64,000 nucleotides of DNA from BOG-908 sp963850605. GTDB lineage: Bacteria > Pseudomonadota > Alphaproteobacteria > Acetobacterales > Acetobacteraceae. The DNA is taken from the NCBI GenBank assembly GCA_963850605.1, contig CAWKLX010000006.1, forward strand, positions 186,001 to 250,000, read 5' to 3'. Under the pieces are notes generated by a model. The model ran no database searches, was not told where the DNA came from, and saw only the letters and a list, made by a program, of their open reading frames with translations. Shown here piece after piece: positions 45,809 to 53,518 of the stretch (position 1 is the first letter of the stretch; each line of letters opens with the position of its first letter). The position numbers and the translations under genes are program-made.

Positions 45809-45903
45809 GGCCTTCTTCTCTGAAGAAAAGAAGCAAAAGACTTTTGCGAGGCTGTCGCGGACTCGAATTGACAAGAGTTTTTTGGTCCTTTTCGCAAAAA
45901 GGA
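45809..45903. repeat. Two family-2 hairpins between convergent genes
   Basis: First hairpin CCTTCTTCTCTGAAGAAAAG (45811-45830) continuing AAGCAAAAGACTTTTG, the reverse of the element upstream of hrcA. Second hairpin GTCCTTTTCGCAAAAAGGAC (45885-45903). Both lie between the NDH-2 and Tim44-like stops and can act as a bidirectional terminator. The flank GAGGCTGTCGCGGA resembles AATGCTGTCGTGGA beside the copy at 49879. Confidence 0.8.
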
Positions 45904-45912
45904 CTGCTTCCT

Positions 45913-46863
45913 TCACCTTGCCTGCTGAATAGCCGACAGCACCCAACGCCCGCCCGGCGCCCGCAAAAACGTCCAGATCTCGGTCACCGTCACCCGCTCG
46001 GTCAGGCTCCCATCCACCACCCGGCCGGCCGTGTCGCGGGTCACGTCGATCATCGCGAAGCGCATGGCGACAGTCGCATATTCGCGGCTGCCCTCCGACC
46101 ACGCTTCCGCCAGGTCGCCCTGCTGGAGCCGCACATCGAGCACCTGGTTGCGCACGCCGCGGCTGGTCTGCTCGGCCAGTTGCTCGGCGAAGTAGCCGAC
46201 CATCTCGGGGGTGGCCATGCCGCGCAACGCGTTCAAATCGTGGGCGGACCAGGCTGCCTGTATGCCATGCAGCAATTGGTCGAAGGCCTGGTAGTCGCCA
46301 GGAACCAGAGTGACCACTGGCCGGCCGCCGCCGCCGAACAGGTTGGGCCGGGCGGTCGGGCGCACACCCGGCGGCGCGGTGCGCGCAAACATGCCGGCCC
46401 CAGCCAGCGCGGGGCCACCCACGAACCGGCGATAAAGCCAGCGCGCGACAAAATAGAGGATAGCGAGCTGCAGGATCAGCCCGAGCAGGCTTCCGCCCCC
46501 GCTGATGCCGCCGAAAAAACCGTGGCCGAACAGCATCCCGCCCAGCCCGGCCCCGATCAGCCCGCCCATCAACCCGCTGGCGAAGGCGGATCGCGGCCGC
46601 ATGCCGCCAAAGCCGGAGGACTGGCTGTAGCCGCCGCCATACGAGCTGCCATAGCCGGGGCTGTTTGGGGTGGTGCTGTTCTGCATCGGCGCCGCCCCGC
46701 CCGGCGCGGTATTGGTCCGCGGCACGCTGCCGAACGTGTGGCTGCCGCGGCTGCCGAACGACATGCCACCGCCCGGCCGCGCCCCGGCCAAGGCGGGCGC
46801 GAAAGCCAGCATGAGCGCCAGAGCGAATGGTGCCAGACGCCGGAACGATAGGGCTGATCTCAT
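45913..46863 (-). CDS. Tim44-like domain membrane protein
   Basis: 316 residues: signal peptide or anchor (FALALMLAFAPALAGARPGG), a Gly/Ser-rich segment to about residue 90, a glycine-zipper membrane region (GLMGGLIGAGLGGMLFGHGF, then LGLILQLAILYFVARWLYRR), and a C-terminal Tim44/MRPL45-type domain ('YQAFDQLLHGIQAAWSAHDL', 'MVGYFAEQLAEQ', 'EIWTFLRAPGGRWVLSAIQQ'). Bacterial members bind membranes; their function is poorly known. It reads toward the NDH-2 gene and follows ygfZ by 44 bp on the same strand. Confidence 0.88.
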   Translation of the reverse strand: MRSALSFRRLAPFALALMLAFAPALAGARPGGGMSFGSRGSHTFGSVPRTNTAPGGAAPMQNSTTPNSPGYGSSYGGGYSQSSGFGGMRPRSAFASGLMGGLIGAGLGGMLFGHGFFGGISGGGSLLGLILQLAILYFVARWLYRRFVGGPALAGAGMFARTAPPGVRPTARPNLFGGGGRPVVTLVPGDYQAFDQLLHGIQAAWSAHDLNALRGMATPEMVGYFAEQLAEQTSRGVRNQVLDVRLQQGDLAEAWSEGSREYATVAMRFAMIDVTRDTAGRVVDGSLTERVTVTEIWTFLRAPGGRWVLSAIQQAR

Positions 46864-46907
46864 GGGTCACACATGGGAGTGGACAACACCGAAATGGAGG
46901 CCTCTCG

Positions 46908-47717
46908 TCAGACTGTTTCGGGCAATCTGGCCCAGACAGGTATGCGGTGATGGAGCGGACCGCCATCCGCCAGCAGCGCGGCGCCGTGCAGCGCATCCAG
47001 CCGCAGCAGCGCCAGCCCTTGCTCGCCCCGGCTGGACCGCATCGTGCCCACCTCGCGCTCGCCCGCCATGATCGGCGTGCCCGGTTCGGGCAGCCTTGCC
47101 GCGTCCACCGGCAGCAGGCGACGCTTCACCAGGCCGCGATAGCGTGTCCGGGCGGTCAGCTCCTGACCCATGTAGCAGCCCTTGGTCCAGGAGATGCCAT
47201 GCAACTCGTCGAACCCGGCCTCGAGCAGTACCGTCTTCTCGGCCTCCAGGTCGCGTGAGCCGTCCGGCAGGCCGAGCGACAGGCGGTGCGCATCCCAGAC
47301 GGCGAACCCGGCATCCGGGCCGGGCGGTACGTCCGTCAGCAGGCGCCACCCCGCGGCCGGCAGGCGTGGGTCCGGCGCGGCCATCCCGTCCGGCTGCGGC
47401 TCCCCACCGCCCCATCCGGCCCAGACGTGCAGTGCCACCGGAGCGATGGCCACGTCGGCGCGCAGCCGATAGCGCATCAGGCGCTGGACCAGCATCGCCG
47501 CCTGACCCGCCTCGCAATCCAGCAGGAGGCGCTCTCCATCGGCATGAATGAAAAAATCGGCCAGCCACTTGCCTTGCGCGGTCAGCAGCGCCGCCCAGAC
47601 AGCCCGGCCAGGTGCCGCGTCGGCCACGTCGTTGGATACCAGGCCATTGAGGAACCCCACACGGTCGGCGCCGGTCAGGGACAGAACAGCGCGGTCAGGC
47701 AGATACGCGATCGGCAT
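46908..47717 (-). CDS. ygfZ: Folate-binding protein YgfZ (IbaG-type Fe/S cluster factor)
   Basis: 269-residue GcvT-like protein that helps maintain Fe/S enzymes. The diagnostic motif K-G-C-Y-x-G-Q-E is present in 'ISWTKGCYMGQELTARTRYR'. N-terminal 'DRVGFLNGLVSNDVADAAPG' and 'WAALLTAQGKWLADFFIH' match the folate-binding fold. ATG 47717 (MPIAYLPDRAVL) begins the domain; 22 further codons are open upstream. It is divergent from the CnoX-like gene. Confidence 0.93.
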   Translation of the reverse strand: MPIAYLPDRAVLSLTGADRVGFLNGLVSNDVADAAPGRAVWAALLTAQGKWLADFFIHADGERLLLDCEAGQAAMLVQRLMRYRLRADVAIAPVALHVWAGWGGGEPQPDGMAAPDPRLPAAGWRLLTDVPPGPDAGFAVWDAHRLSLGLPDGSRDLEAEKTVLLEAGFDELHGISWTKGCYMGQELTARTRYRGLVKRRLLPVDAARLPEPGTPIMAGEREVGTMRSSRGEQGLALLRLDALHGAALLADGGPLHHRIPVWARLPETV

Positions 47718-47827
47718 ACGCGCGCAGGTGGCGCGATCGCCCTTCCCGTGCAAGCGGGTTGCAGCCATCTTGGTCCGCAACATGTTATGGACGGGCGCAC
47801 CGCAGCCCAGACGCAGGGATTTTTGCC

Positions 47828-48826
47828 ATGGACTACATCATCGGACAGAAACCGGCGCCCGACCGCACGGCGCGGGCTACCGCCCCGGCCACGTCCGCGC
47901 CACGCCAGCCAGCCAACGGCGCGGGTCCGCAAAACGCCGCCATGATCGTCGATGGCGACCAGAAAACGTTCATGGCCGACGTGATCGAAGCGTCGCGCAG
48001 CATTCCCGTGCTCGTCGATTTCTGGGCCACCTGGTGCGGCCCCTGCAAGCAGCTGACCCCGGCGCTGGAACGCGTGACCCAGGCGGCCGGCGGGCGGCTG
48101 AAACTGGTCAAGATCGACATCGACAAGAACAAGGCGCTGGTGGCCCAGCTGTCGCAGCTTGGCCTGCCGCTGCAATCCGTCCCCACCGTCGCCGCCTTCT
48201 GGCAGGGCCAGATCGCCGACATATTCCAGGGCGCGCTGCCCGAAAGCGAGATCAAGCGGTTCGCCGAGGCGCTGCTGAAGCTGGCTGGCGGGTCGATGCC
48301 GTCCGCCGACCTGCTGGCCGAGGCGCGCGCGGCACTCGAGGCGGGTCAGCCGGAAGCCGCCGCCGACGGGTTCTCCGCTCTGCTGAACGAGGATCCGCAG
48401 AACCCGGATGCCTGGGGCGGATTGATCCGTGCGCTATTGGCACTGGGTGACGAGGAGCAGGCGCAGGATGCACTCGCCCAGGTGCCGCCGAAGCTGGCCG
48501 ACCATGCCGAAATCGCCGGCGCCCGCTCGGCGCTGGCTCTGGCCGCAGAAGGCCGCCGCGCCGCGGGGCAGATCGGCGCCCACCAACGCCGCGTGGAGGC
48601 CGACCCCAACGACCACGAAGCGCGCTATGAGATGGCCACGGCACTCAACGCCGCGGGCCAGCGCATGGAAGCGGCCGATGCCCTGCTCGAAATCTTCAGG
48701 CGCGACCGAACCTGGCGCGAGGACGCAGCCCGCCAGCAATTGCTGAAATTCTTCGAGGCGTGGGGTTTCGCCGACCCGGCCACGGTGGCGGCACGCCGAA
48801 AACTTTCCGCCCTGCTTTTCGCTTAG
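47828..48826 (+). CDS. CnoX-like thioredoxin/TPR protein
   Basis: 332 residues: thioredoxin domain with active site 'DFWATWCGPCKQLTPALERV' (about residues 60-80) followed by a TPR domain ('LEAGQPEAAADGFSALLNED', 'ALLALGDEEQAQDALAQVPP'). This is the architecture of CnoX/YbbN, a chaperedoxin that protects proteins from oxidative aggregation and hands them to GroEL. Here both catalytic cysteines (CGPC) are present, as in alphaproteobacterial members. ATG 47828 is used; 69 bp upstream is also open. The LON-domain gene follows 2 bp later. Confidence 0.92.
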   Translation: MDYIIGQKPAPDRTARATAPATSAPRQPANGAGPQNAAMIVDGDQKTFMADVIEASRSIPVLVDFWATWCGPCKQLTPALERVTQAAGGRLKLVKIDIDKNKALVAQLSQLGLPLQSVPTVAAFWQGQIADIFQGALPESEIKRFAEALLKLAGGSMPSADLLAEARAALEAGQPEAAADGFSALLNEDPQNPDAWGGLIRALLALGDEEQAQDALAQVPPKLADHAEIAGARSALALAAEGRRAAGQIGAHQRRVEADPNDHEARYEMATALNAAGQRMEAADALLEIFRRDRTWREDAARQQLLKFFEAWGFADPATVAARRKLSALLFA

Positions 48827-48828
48827 CC

Positions 48829-49491
48829 ATGATGAGCCTGCTGCACCCGACCCAGGCTGACCTGCCGTCGGAATTCGCGATATTCCCGCTGCCGGGGGCG
48901 TTGCTGCTGCCGCATGGACGGCTGCCGCTGAATATCTTCGAGCCGCGCTACCTGGCCCTGGTCGATGACGCGCTGGGGCAGGGCCGCATGTTCGGCATGA
49001 TCCAGCCCAACGCGCACGCGCCGCGCAGCCCAAACGGCCCCAGCCTCTACCAGATCGGCTGTCTCGGCCGGCTGTCGCAATTCGCCGAAACCGATGACGG
49101 CCGGTATCTGATCACGCTCACCGGCGTCAGCCGTTTCCGCGTGACCGACGAGCTGCCGATCCGGCGTGGCTACCGGCGCATCACCGCAGAGTTCGCGCCG
49201 TTTGCCGCCGACCTTTCGCCGCCCGGCAACGGCATGGGGGCCAAACGCGCCGAGCTGCTGGCCGCGCTTCGTCCATTCTTCACCCTGCACGACATCGACG
49301 CGAACTGGGACGCGATCGAACGCATGCCGGAAACGCATCTGGTGACTACGCTGGCGATGCTTTGCCCGTTCGAGGACGCGGAAAAGCAGGCACTGCTGGA
49401 GGCCCCCACCAACACCGACCGCGCCGCCGACCTGCTGGCGCTGCTTCGCATGGCGGTGCATGAGGGCGACCCAAGCTCAAGGCCCAGCTGA
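48829..49491 (+). CDS. LON peptidase substrate-binding domain protein
   Basis: 220 residues forming a stand-alone N-terminal LON (PUA-like) domain without ATPase or protease. 'FAIFPLPGALLLPHGRLPLN', 'IFEPRYLALVDDALGQGRMF', 'IGCLGRLSQFAETDDGRYLI' are typical. The biochemical role is not established; it is often encoded beside CnoX and Trm112-family genes in Rhodospirillales and Rhizobiales, as here. Confidence 0.93.
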   Translation: MMSLLHPTQADLPSEFAIFPLPGALLLPHGRLPLNIFEPRYLALVDDALGQGRMFGMIQPNAHAPRSPNGPSLYQIGCLGRLSQFAETDDGRYLITLTGVSRFRVTDELPIRRGYRRITAEFAPFAADLSPPGNGMGAKRAELLAALRPFFTLHDIDANWDAIERMPETHLVTTLAMLCPFEDAEKQALLEAPTNTDRAADLLALLRMAVHEGDPSSRPS

Positions 49492-49508
49492 CAGGAGATT
49501 TGGCCGCC

Positions 49509-49676
49509 ATGCTCGATCCGCGTCTGCTGGAAATCCTGGTCTGTCCCGTAACCAAGGGACCGCTGGACTATGACCGCGAAGCGGGCGAGCTCATCAGTCG
49601 CCAAGCCGGCCTGGCGTATCCGATCAGGGACGGCATTCCGATCATGCTGCCCGATGAGGCGCGCACCCTCGACTAG
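49509..49676 (+). CDS. Trm112/UPF0434 family small protein
   Basis: 55-residue protein beginning 'MLDPRLLEILVCPVTKGPLD' with the family's single 'CP-x-T/S-K-GPL' motif, then 'LISRQAGLAYPIRDGIPIML' and 'DEARTLD'. YcaR-type proteins of this size are conserved; the eukaryotic/archaeal relative Trm112 activates methyltransferases, but the bacterial role is unclear. It follows the LON-domain gene by 17 bp with a CAGGAGA ribosome site. Confidence 0.93.
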   Translation: MLDPRLLEILVCPVTKGPLDYDREAGELISRQAGLAYPIRDGIPIMLPDEARTLD

Positions 49677-49722
49677 GGCATCAAGCGACCGGGATCGTCT
49701 GGTCGGATGCAGATGCTCGCCA
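49677..49722 (+). repeat. Partial copy D of the MITE-like repeat
   Basis: GGGCATCAAGCGACCGGGAT and CGTCTGGTCGGATGCAGATG, then CTCGCCA, resemble the left half and central palindrome of copies A-C but with more mismatches and no right end. It lies between the Trm112-family stop and tRNA-Gly and could act as a terminator. Confidence 0.6.
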
Positions 49723-49766
49723 GCGGGCTTTCGCTGCCCGCACGCAGAGGCTAGACTGTTCCGAGC

Positions 49767-49840
49767 GCGGGTGTAGTTCAATGGTAGAACGGCAGCTTCC
49801 CAAGCTGCATACGAGGGTTCGATTCCCTTCACCCGCTCCA
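49767..49840 (+). tRNA. tRNA-Gly (anticodon CCC)
   Basis: 74-nt cloverleaf. Acceptor stem GCGGGTG pairs with CACCCGC, with discriminator T and an encoded CCA (49838-49840). D-arm 'TAGTTCAATGGTAGAA', anticodon arm GCAGC-TTCCCAA-GCTGC with anticodon CCC, and T-arm GAGGGTTCGATTCCCTTC are all present. It decodes GGG glycine codons. Confidence 0.95.
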
Positions 49841-49878
49841 CCCGCCTGAGGGCTGACTCACGCAGCAAAAGGCAAGGC

Positions 49879-49900
49879 CTTCTTTTTTGGTAAAAAGAAG
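49879..49900 (+). repeat. Family-2 hairpin downstream of tRNA-Gly
   Basis: Stem CTTCTTTTTT (49879-49888) with AAAAAGAAG (49892-49900), preceded by GGCAAGGC and followed by CAAAAAACTTCTTT and AATGCTGTCGTGGA, the same flanks as the copy at 45809. It probably terminates the tRNA transcript. Confidence 0.8.
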
Positions 49901-50264
49901 CAAAAAACTTCTTTCAATGCTGTCGTGGAGCAAACGGATAGAAGTTTCGGTCCGGCGTAGGTAATTTCCGATGCTGGTCAACCTTTGCCAGCCGGCTCTC
50001 AAATATCCCATCGGAAACCGCAGTTTTCGACAGTCGGGACGAGGGTTACAGGGATGTCCGCGCCAGTATCCGAAAACCGGGCAAACACGCCGCAGGAGGG
50101 GCCAGGCTACGTGATCGCGCCGCGTGTACCCTGTCCCTCGCCATACCGGATAAGAGTGCCGTCCATCCCTTCCTCGGTGCAGGCTACTCAGCCGCAAGAG
50201 CACGGCATACGAGAGCCTATTTTTCAATCCCGATGGACAGAACCACCTGAAGCCGAAGTGTAGT

Positions 50265-50376
50265 ATGTAGAGCATCATCCGATCGAACGGCATCGCCCGG
50301 TCGGATGAAGATACTCGCCAAAACGATAGGCTACAGCTTGGTCCGGGAGCCGATGCGAACGGGTCGTGCTCTACAT
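50265..50376 (+). repeat. Interspersed MITE-like palindromic repeat, copy C (perfect terminal inverted repeats)
   Basis: The best-preserved copy. It is bounded by ATGTAGAGCA (50265-50274) and its exact reverse complement TGCTCTACAT (50367-50376). The core CATCCGATCGAACG with CGCCCGGTCGGATG forms a hairpin, followed by ACTCGCCAAAACGATAGGCT and GGGAGCCGATGCGAACGGG. Copies A and B share this order. Confidence 0.87.
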
Positions 50377-50503
50377 GTCGCGCAATAGCCCGGCGACCGA
50401 CAGGCTCGGGCAGTGGCCGGGGCGCCTGTTGCATGACGTACGCTATGGCGGGCAACCCGCGCCGCCTTTGCCACGTTCGCCACCAACCAAGCAGGAGCGT
50501 GAC

Positions 50504-50713
50504 ATGGCCGAAGAGACCACCGACGACACCTACGAGAAGGCGCGTGACCTGGCAGAGGCGGCGCTGGGCGAATACGCGCATGGCAACGAGAAGAAGGGCG
50601 ACAAACTCGCCGAGCAGGCGGTGAAGACCGACCGTCACGCGGTGGAAGAACTCGTCGAAGAACTCGACGAAGATGCCGAAACAACACATGCAGCGAAGGA
50701 GGATGCGAAATGA
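50504..50713 (+). CDS. Small acidic alpha-helical protein
   Basis: 69 residues, rich in Glu, Asp, Lys and Ala: 'YEKARDLAEAALGEYAHGNE', 'DKLAEQAVKTDRHAVEELVE', 'DEDAETTHAAKEDAK'. It is predicted entirely helical and soluble, with no signal. AGGAG lies 8 bp before ATG 50504. The stop overlaps the next ATG. I do not recognise the family; composition recalls small stress or nucleic-acid-associated proteins. Confidence 0.7.
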   Translation: MAEETTDDTYEKARDLAEAALGEYAHGNEKKGDKLAEQAVKTDRHAVEELVEELDEDAETTHAAKEDAK

Positions 50714-50865
50714 CGGACGACTACGCCCAGAACCGCGAACGAGACCCGGGCGATGCGGTGCCGCCTGGTGTAGCCGTGCGCACGCCCGCCCCCCTCAATG
50801 AGCAGGACAGGCAAGTCCAGGAGAAGCTGGAGCACCTGGGTGACGAGACGAAAACACCCGGGTGA
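50710..50865 (+). CDS. Small hydrophilic protein coupled to the previous gene
   Basis: 51 residues: begins 'MTDDYAQNRERDPGDAVPPG' and ends 'KLEHLGDETKTPG'. The ATG overlaps the stop of the 69-residue gene (ATGA), which suggests translational coupling and a real gene. No domain is recognisable. It is convergent with accC, 0 bp apart. Confidence 0.6.
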   Translation: MTDDYAQNRERDPGDAVPPGVAVRTPAPLNEQDRQVQEKLEHLGDETKTPG

Positions 50866-52227
50866 TCAGCCCGCCTGGCCACGGCCGACGAACTGCTCCA
50901 GCCAGTGTATGGTGTAGTCGCCGGCCTGGAACTCCGGCTGTTCGATGATGCGCTGGTGCAACGGCAATGTCGTCTTGATGCCGAGAACCGCGAACTCGTC
51001 CAGTGCCCGGCGCAAGCGTGCGATGGCTTGGCTACGCGTCGGCGCGTGCACGATCAACTTGGCCACAAGGCTGTCGTAATAGGGCGGCACGACGTAGCCG
51101 GCGTATAACGCCGAATCGACGCGTACGCCCAGGCCGCCCGGGGCGTGGAAGGCGTGCACACGGCCTGGCGTGGGCATGAATGTCTCGGGATCTTCGGCGT
51201 TGACGCGACACTCGATGGCGTGGCCGGAAAATGTGATGTCGGCCTGCGTGTAGCCGAGCGCCTGGCCGGCGGCGATGCGTATCTGTTCGCGCACGAGGTC
51301 GACGTCGCAGACCATTTCGGTGACAGGATGCTCCACCTGCAACCGCGTATTCATCTCGATGAACGCGAACTGCCCGTCCTGATACAGGAACTCCAACGTG
51401 CCGGCATTGCGATAGCCGAGTTTTGCGAGTGCAGCCGTGGCGGTCGCGCCAATCGCGTCGCGTTCGGCGCCCGACAGCACAGGTGAGCCTGCCTCCTCAA
51501 GCATCTTCTGGTGACGCCGCTGCAGGCTGCAGTCGCGTTCACCCAGATGCACGACGTTGCCAAAGTTGTCGGCCAGTATCTGCAGCTCGATATGGCGCGG
51601 CCGGTCGAGGTATTTTTCCAAATACACCTCGTCATTGCCGAACGCGGCGCGTGCTTCCGTCCGGGCGACGCGCCAGGCTTCCTCCAGCTCGGTTTCGTCG
51701 TGCGCGACCTTCATGCCGCGGCCGCCGCCGCCGGCGGTGGCCTTGATCAGCACCGGGTATCCAACGCTGTCGGCCACCTCGCGCGCGGTCGCGAAATCGG
51801 GCAGTGCGCCATCCGAGCCGGGAACCAGAGGCACGCCCAGCCCGGCCATGGCGGCGCGCGCGGTAATCTTGTCGCCCATCATGCTGATGTGGCCGGGCGA
51901 CGGCCCGATGAACGTCAGGCCGTGCGCTTCCACCATTTCAGCGAAATTCGCGTTCTCCGACAGAAAACCGTAGCCGGGGTGGATGGCGTCCGCACCGGTG
52001 ACGGAGGCGGCCGACAGGATGGAGGCCATGTTCAGATAGCTGTCGCGCGCCGAAGGCGGGCCGATGCACACGCTTTCATCCGACAGGCGCACATGCATCG
52101 CCTCGGAATCGGCAGTGGAATGCACGGCCACCGTGGGTATGCCCAGTTCGCGGCAGGCGCGCTGCACGCGCAGCGCGATCTCCCCCCGGTTGGCGATCAG
52201 CACTTTCTGGAAAAGCTGCCCGCCCAC
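50866..52227 (-). CDS. accC: Acetyl-CoA carboxylase, biotin carboxylase subunit
   Basis: 453-residue ATP-grasp enzyme that carboxylates biotin on AccB, the first step of fatty acid synthesis. Motifs: 'KVLIANRGEIALRVQRACRE' at the start, 'PVLIKATAGGGGRGMKVAHD' (glycine-rich ATP loop), 'LGERDCSLQRRHQKMLEEAG', 'FIEMNTRLQVEHPVTEMVCD' (catalytic region) and 'GHAIECRVNAEDPETFMPTP'. It sits downstream of accB but after a 189-bp gap, longer than usual. Confidence 0.97.
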   Translation of the reverse strand: MGGQLFQKVLIANRGEIALRVQRACRELGIPTVAVHSTADSEAMHVRLSDESVCIGPPSARDSYLNMASILSAASVTGADAIHPGYGFLSENANFAEMVEAHGLTFIGPSPGHISMMGDKITARAAMAGLGVPLVPGSDGALPDFATAREVADSVGYPVLIKATAGGGGRGMKVAHDETELEEAWRVARTEARAAFGNDEVYLEKYLDRPRHIELQILADNFGNVVHLGERDCSLQRRHQKMLEEAGSPVLSGAERDAIGATATAALAKLGYRNAGTLEFLYQDGQFAFIEMNTRLQVEHPVTEMVCDVDLVREQIRIAAGQALGYTQADITFSGHAIECRVNAEDPETFMPTPGRVHAFHAPGGLGVRVDSALYAGYVVPPYYDSLVAKLIVHAPTRSQAIARLRRALDEFAVLGIKTTLPLHQRIIEQPEFQAGDYTIHWLEQFVGRGQAG

Positions 52228-52416
52228 GTCAGAAGCCGATCGAGAATGCGCGACCCTGTGTCAAAGGCGCCCAAGGGCGCCGTCCGGCCCAAGCGCCAGC
52301 GTGCCGTCGCACAACGCTTTCAAGAACCGGAGCGGAGCGGCCTTGATGGCCGTGCGCACCGGAAGCGCGGAAATCCGCGGCGGATGACCAGTGGAGGAGC
52401 ATTATCGATCGGTCTT
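52228..52416. other. Unusually long accB-accC spacer
   Basis: 189 bp between two genes that normally abut. It contains an inverted repeat GGCGCCCAAGGGCGCC (52266-52281) that could form a short hairpin, and short open frames on the minus strand without good starts. Nothing else is evident. Confidence 0.45.
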
Positions 52417-52926
52417 TCAGTCGATGACCATGAGCACTTCGCCATACTCGACGGGCACGCCGGCGCCGATCAGGATGCGGGTCAACGTGCCAGAGCGGGG
52501 CGCCTTGATCTGGTTGAACGTCTTCATTGCCTCGATCAGCAGCAATGTTTGCCCGGCGGTCACCGTCTGGCCGGCGGACACGAAACTGGGGGCGCCAGGC
52601 TCGGGCGAGAGATAGGCGATGCCCACCATGGGGCTTTTGACCGCGCCGGGGTGCTTGGAGAAATCGCCGTCGTCGGAGCCGGGTCCGTCCGGCGCGGCGG
52701 CCGTTCCGGGCGGAGATAGCGCCGCGGTGGGACCGACGGCCGCCTGCACCACGGCCGGCGCGCGCTTGACCCGTATGCGGCTGTCGCCCTCGGCGATCTC
52801 GATCTCGGTCAGGCCTGTTTCCAGCAGGATATCGGCCAGCACGCGTATGGCCTCGGCGTCGACCGGAAGCCGTCTCTTCTGTTCCGCCGCGGGACGCGCA
52901 GCCGGTTGCGGGGGCGGGCCGCTCAT
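52417..52926 (-). CDS. accB: Acetyl-CoA carboxylase biotin carboxyl carrier protein
   Basis: 169 residues: N-terminal helix region ('IRVLADILLETGLTEIEIAE'), a Pro/Ala-rich linker (about 60-95), and a biotinyl domain ending with 'LLLIEAMKTFNQIKAPRSGT', in which the Lys of EAMK receives biotin. 'SPMVGIAYLSPEPGAPSFV' is the domain's hinge start. Its start overlaps the aroQ stop by 4 bp. Confidence 0.96.
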   Translation of the reverse strand: MSGPPPQPAARPAAEQKRRLPVDAEAIRVLADILLETGLTEIEIAEGDSRIRVKRAPAVVQAAVGPTAALSPPGTAAAPDGPGSDDGDFSKHPGAVKSPMVGIAYLSPEPGAPSFVSAGQTVTAGQTLLLIEAMKTFNQIKAPRSGTLTRILIGAGVPVEYGEVLMVID

Positions 52927-53375
52927 TGATCTTCATCCAGCAGCATCTCGGCCAGCGCCGTCAGCGCCAGGCCGTAACCGCGTATGCCGAGGCCGCAAAT
53001 GACCCCCTGGACCGCGCGGCTGATCAAAGATGTGCGGCGGAACTCCTCACGCGCGTGGATATTGGTCAGGTGCACCTCGACGCAGGGAAGTTCCACGGCC
53101 AGCAGCGCGTCCATCAGGGCGACGGAAGTGTGGCTGTAACCGCCCGGGTTGATGACGATGCCGCGTGCCCGCTTGCGGCATTCCTGCACCCAGGTAATCA
53201 GCTCGCCCTCATGGTTGGACTGACGAAAATCGATCGACAGATCCAGCGCCTCCGCCGTCTCCGCGCACAGCGCCTCCAAGTCGTCGAGCGTGGCCGCGCC
53301 ATAGAGCGTGGGTTCGCGCGAGCCGAGCAGGTTGAGGTTTGGGCCGTTGAAGACGGCGATCAGGGGCAGGGCCAT
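52923..53375 (-). CDS. aroQ: 3-dehydroquinate dehydratase, type II
   Basis: 150-residue dodecameric shikimate-pathway enzyme converting 3-dehydroquinate to 3-dehydroshikimate. 'IAVFNGPNLNLLGSREPTLY' (with catalytic Tyr), 'DFRQSNHEGELITWVQE', 'VINPGGYSHTSVALMDALL' and 'CVEVHLTNIHAREEFRRTSL' (catalytic His) are clear. The aroQ-accB-accC order is widespread. Confidence 0.97.
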   Translation of the reverse strand: MALPLIAVFNGPNLNLLGSREPTLYGAATLDDLEALCAETAEALDLSIDFRQSNHEGELITWVQECRKRARGIVINPGGYSHTSVALMDALLAVELPCVEVHLTNIHAREEFRRTSLISRAVQGVICGLGIRGYGLALTALAEMLLDEDQ

Positions 53376-53518
53376 GGAGCGCGGGGCGTTAGCATGGCGG
53401 GCCGGGGTAAGGAAGGCCGGGAGGTTCGGCGCCCTTACGGGGTGTGCGGCCGACTGGCCCCAGCCTGGTCCAGGGGCGTCACGCGCGGCGTGTTGCGCGC
53501 GACGCCCAAGGCCTTCCT

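Larger units (their letters stand above)
49841..50503. other. Gene-free region downstream of tRNA-Gly
   Basis: 663 bp. It contains a family-2 hairpin (49879-49900), about 350 bp (49920-50264) of moderate GC with no convincing open frame, RNA gene or transposase remnant, then MITE-like copy C (50265-50376), and the promoter region of the small acidic protein genes. A 3' tRNA flank is a common integration site, but I see no repeat of the tRNA end within this window. Confidence 0.5.

Noticed and set aside
49841..50264. Integrated element at the tRNA-Gly 3' end
   Set aside because: No duplicated tRNA 3' end (attachment site) and no integrase occur in the window, so integration cannot be supported.
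52290..52416. A short minus-strand protein-like frame in the accB-accC gap (ISALPVRTAIKAAPLRFLKA)
   Set aside because: It has no ATG and is preceded by a stop after about 30 codons. A GTG start would give only 27 residues, too little to support a gene.
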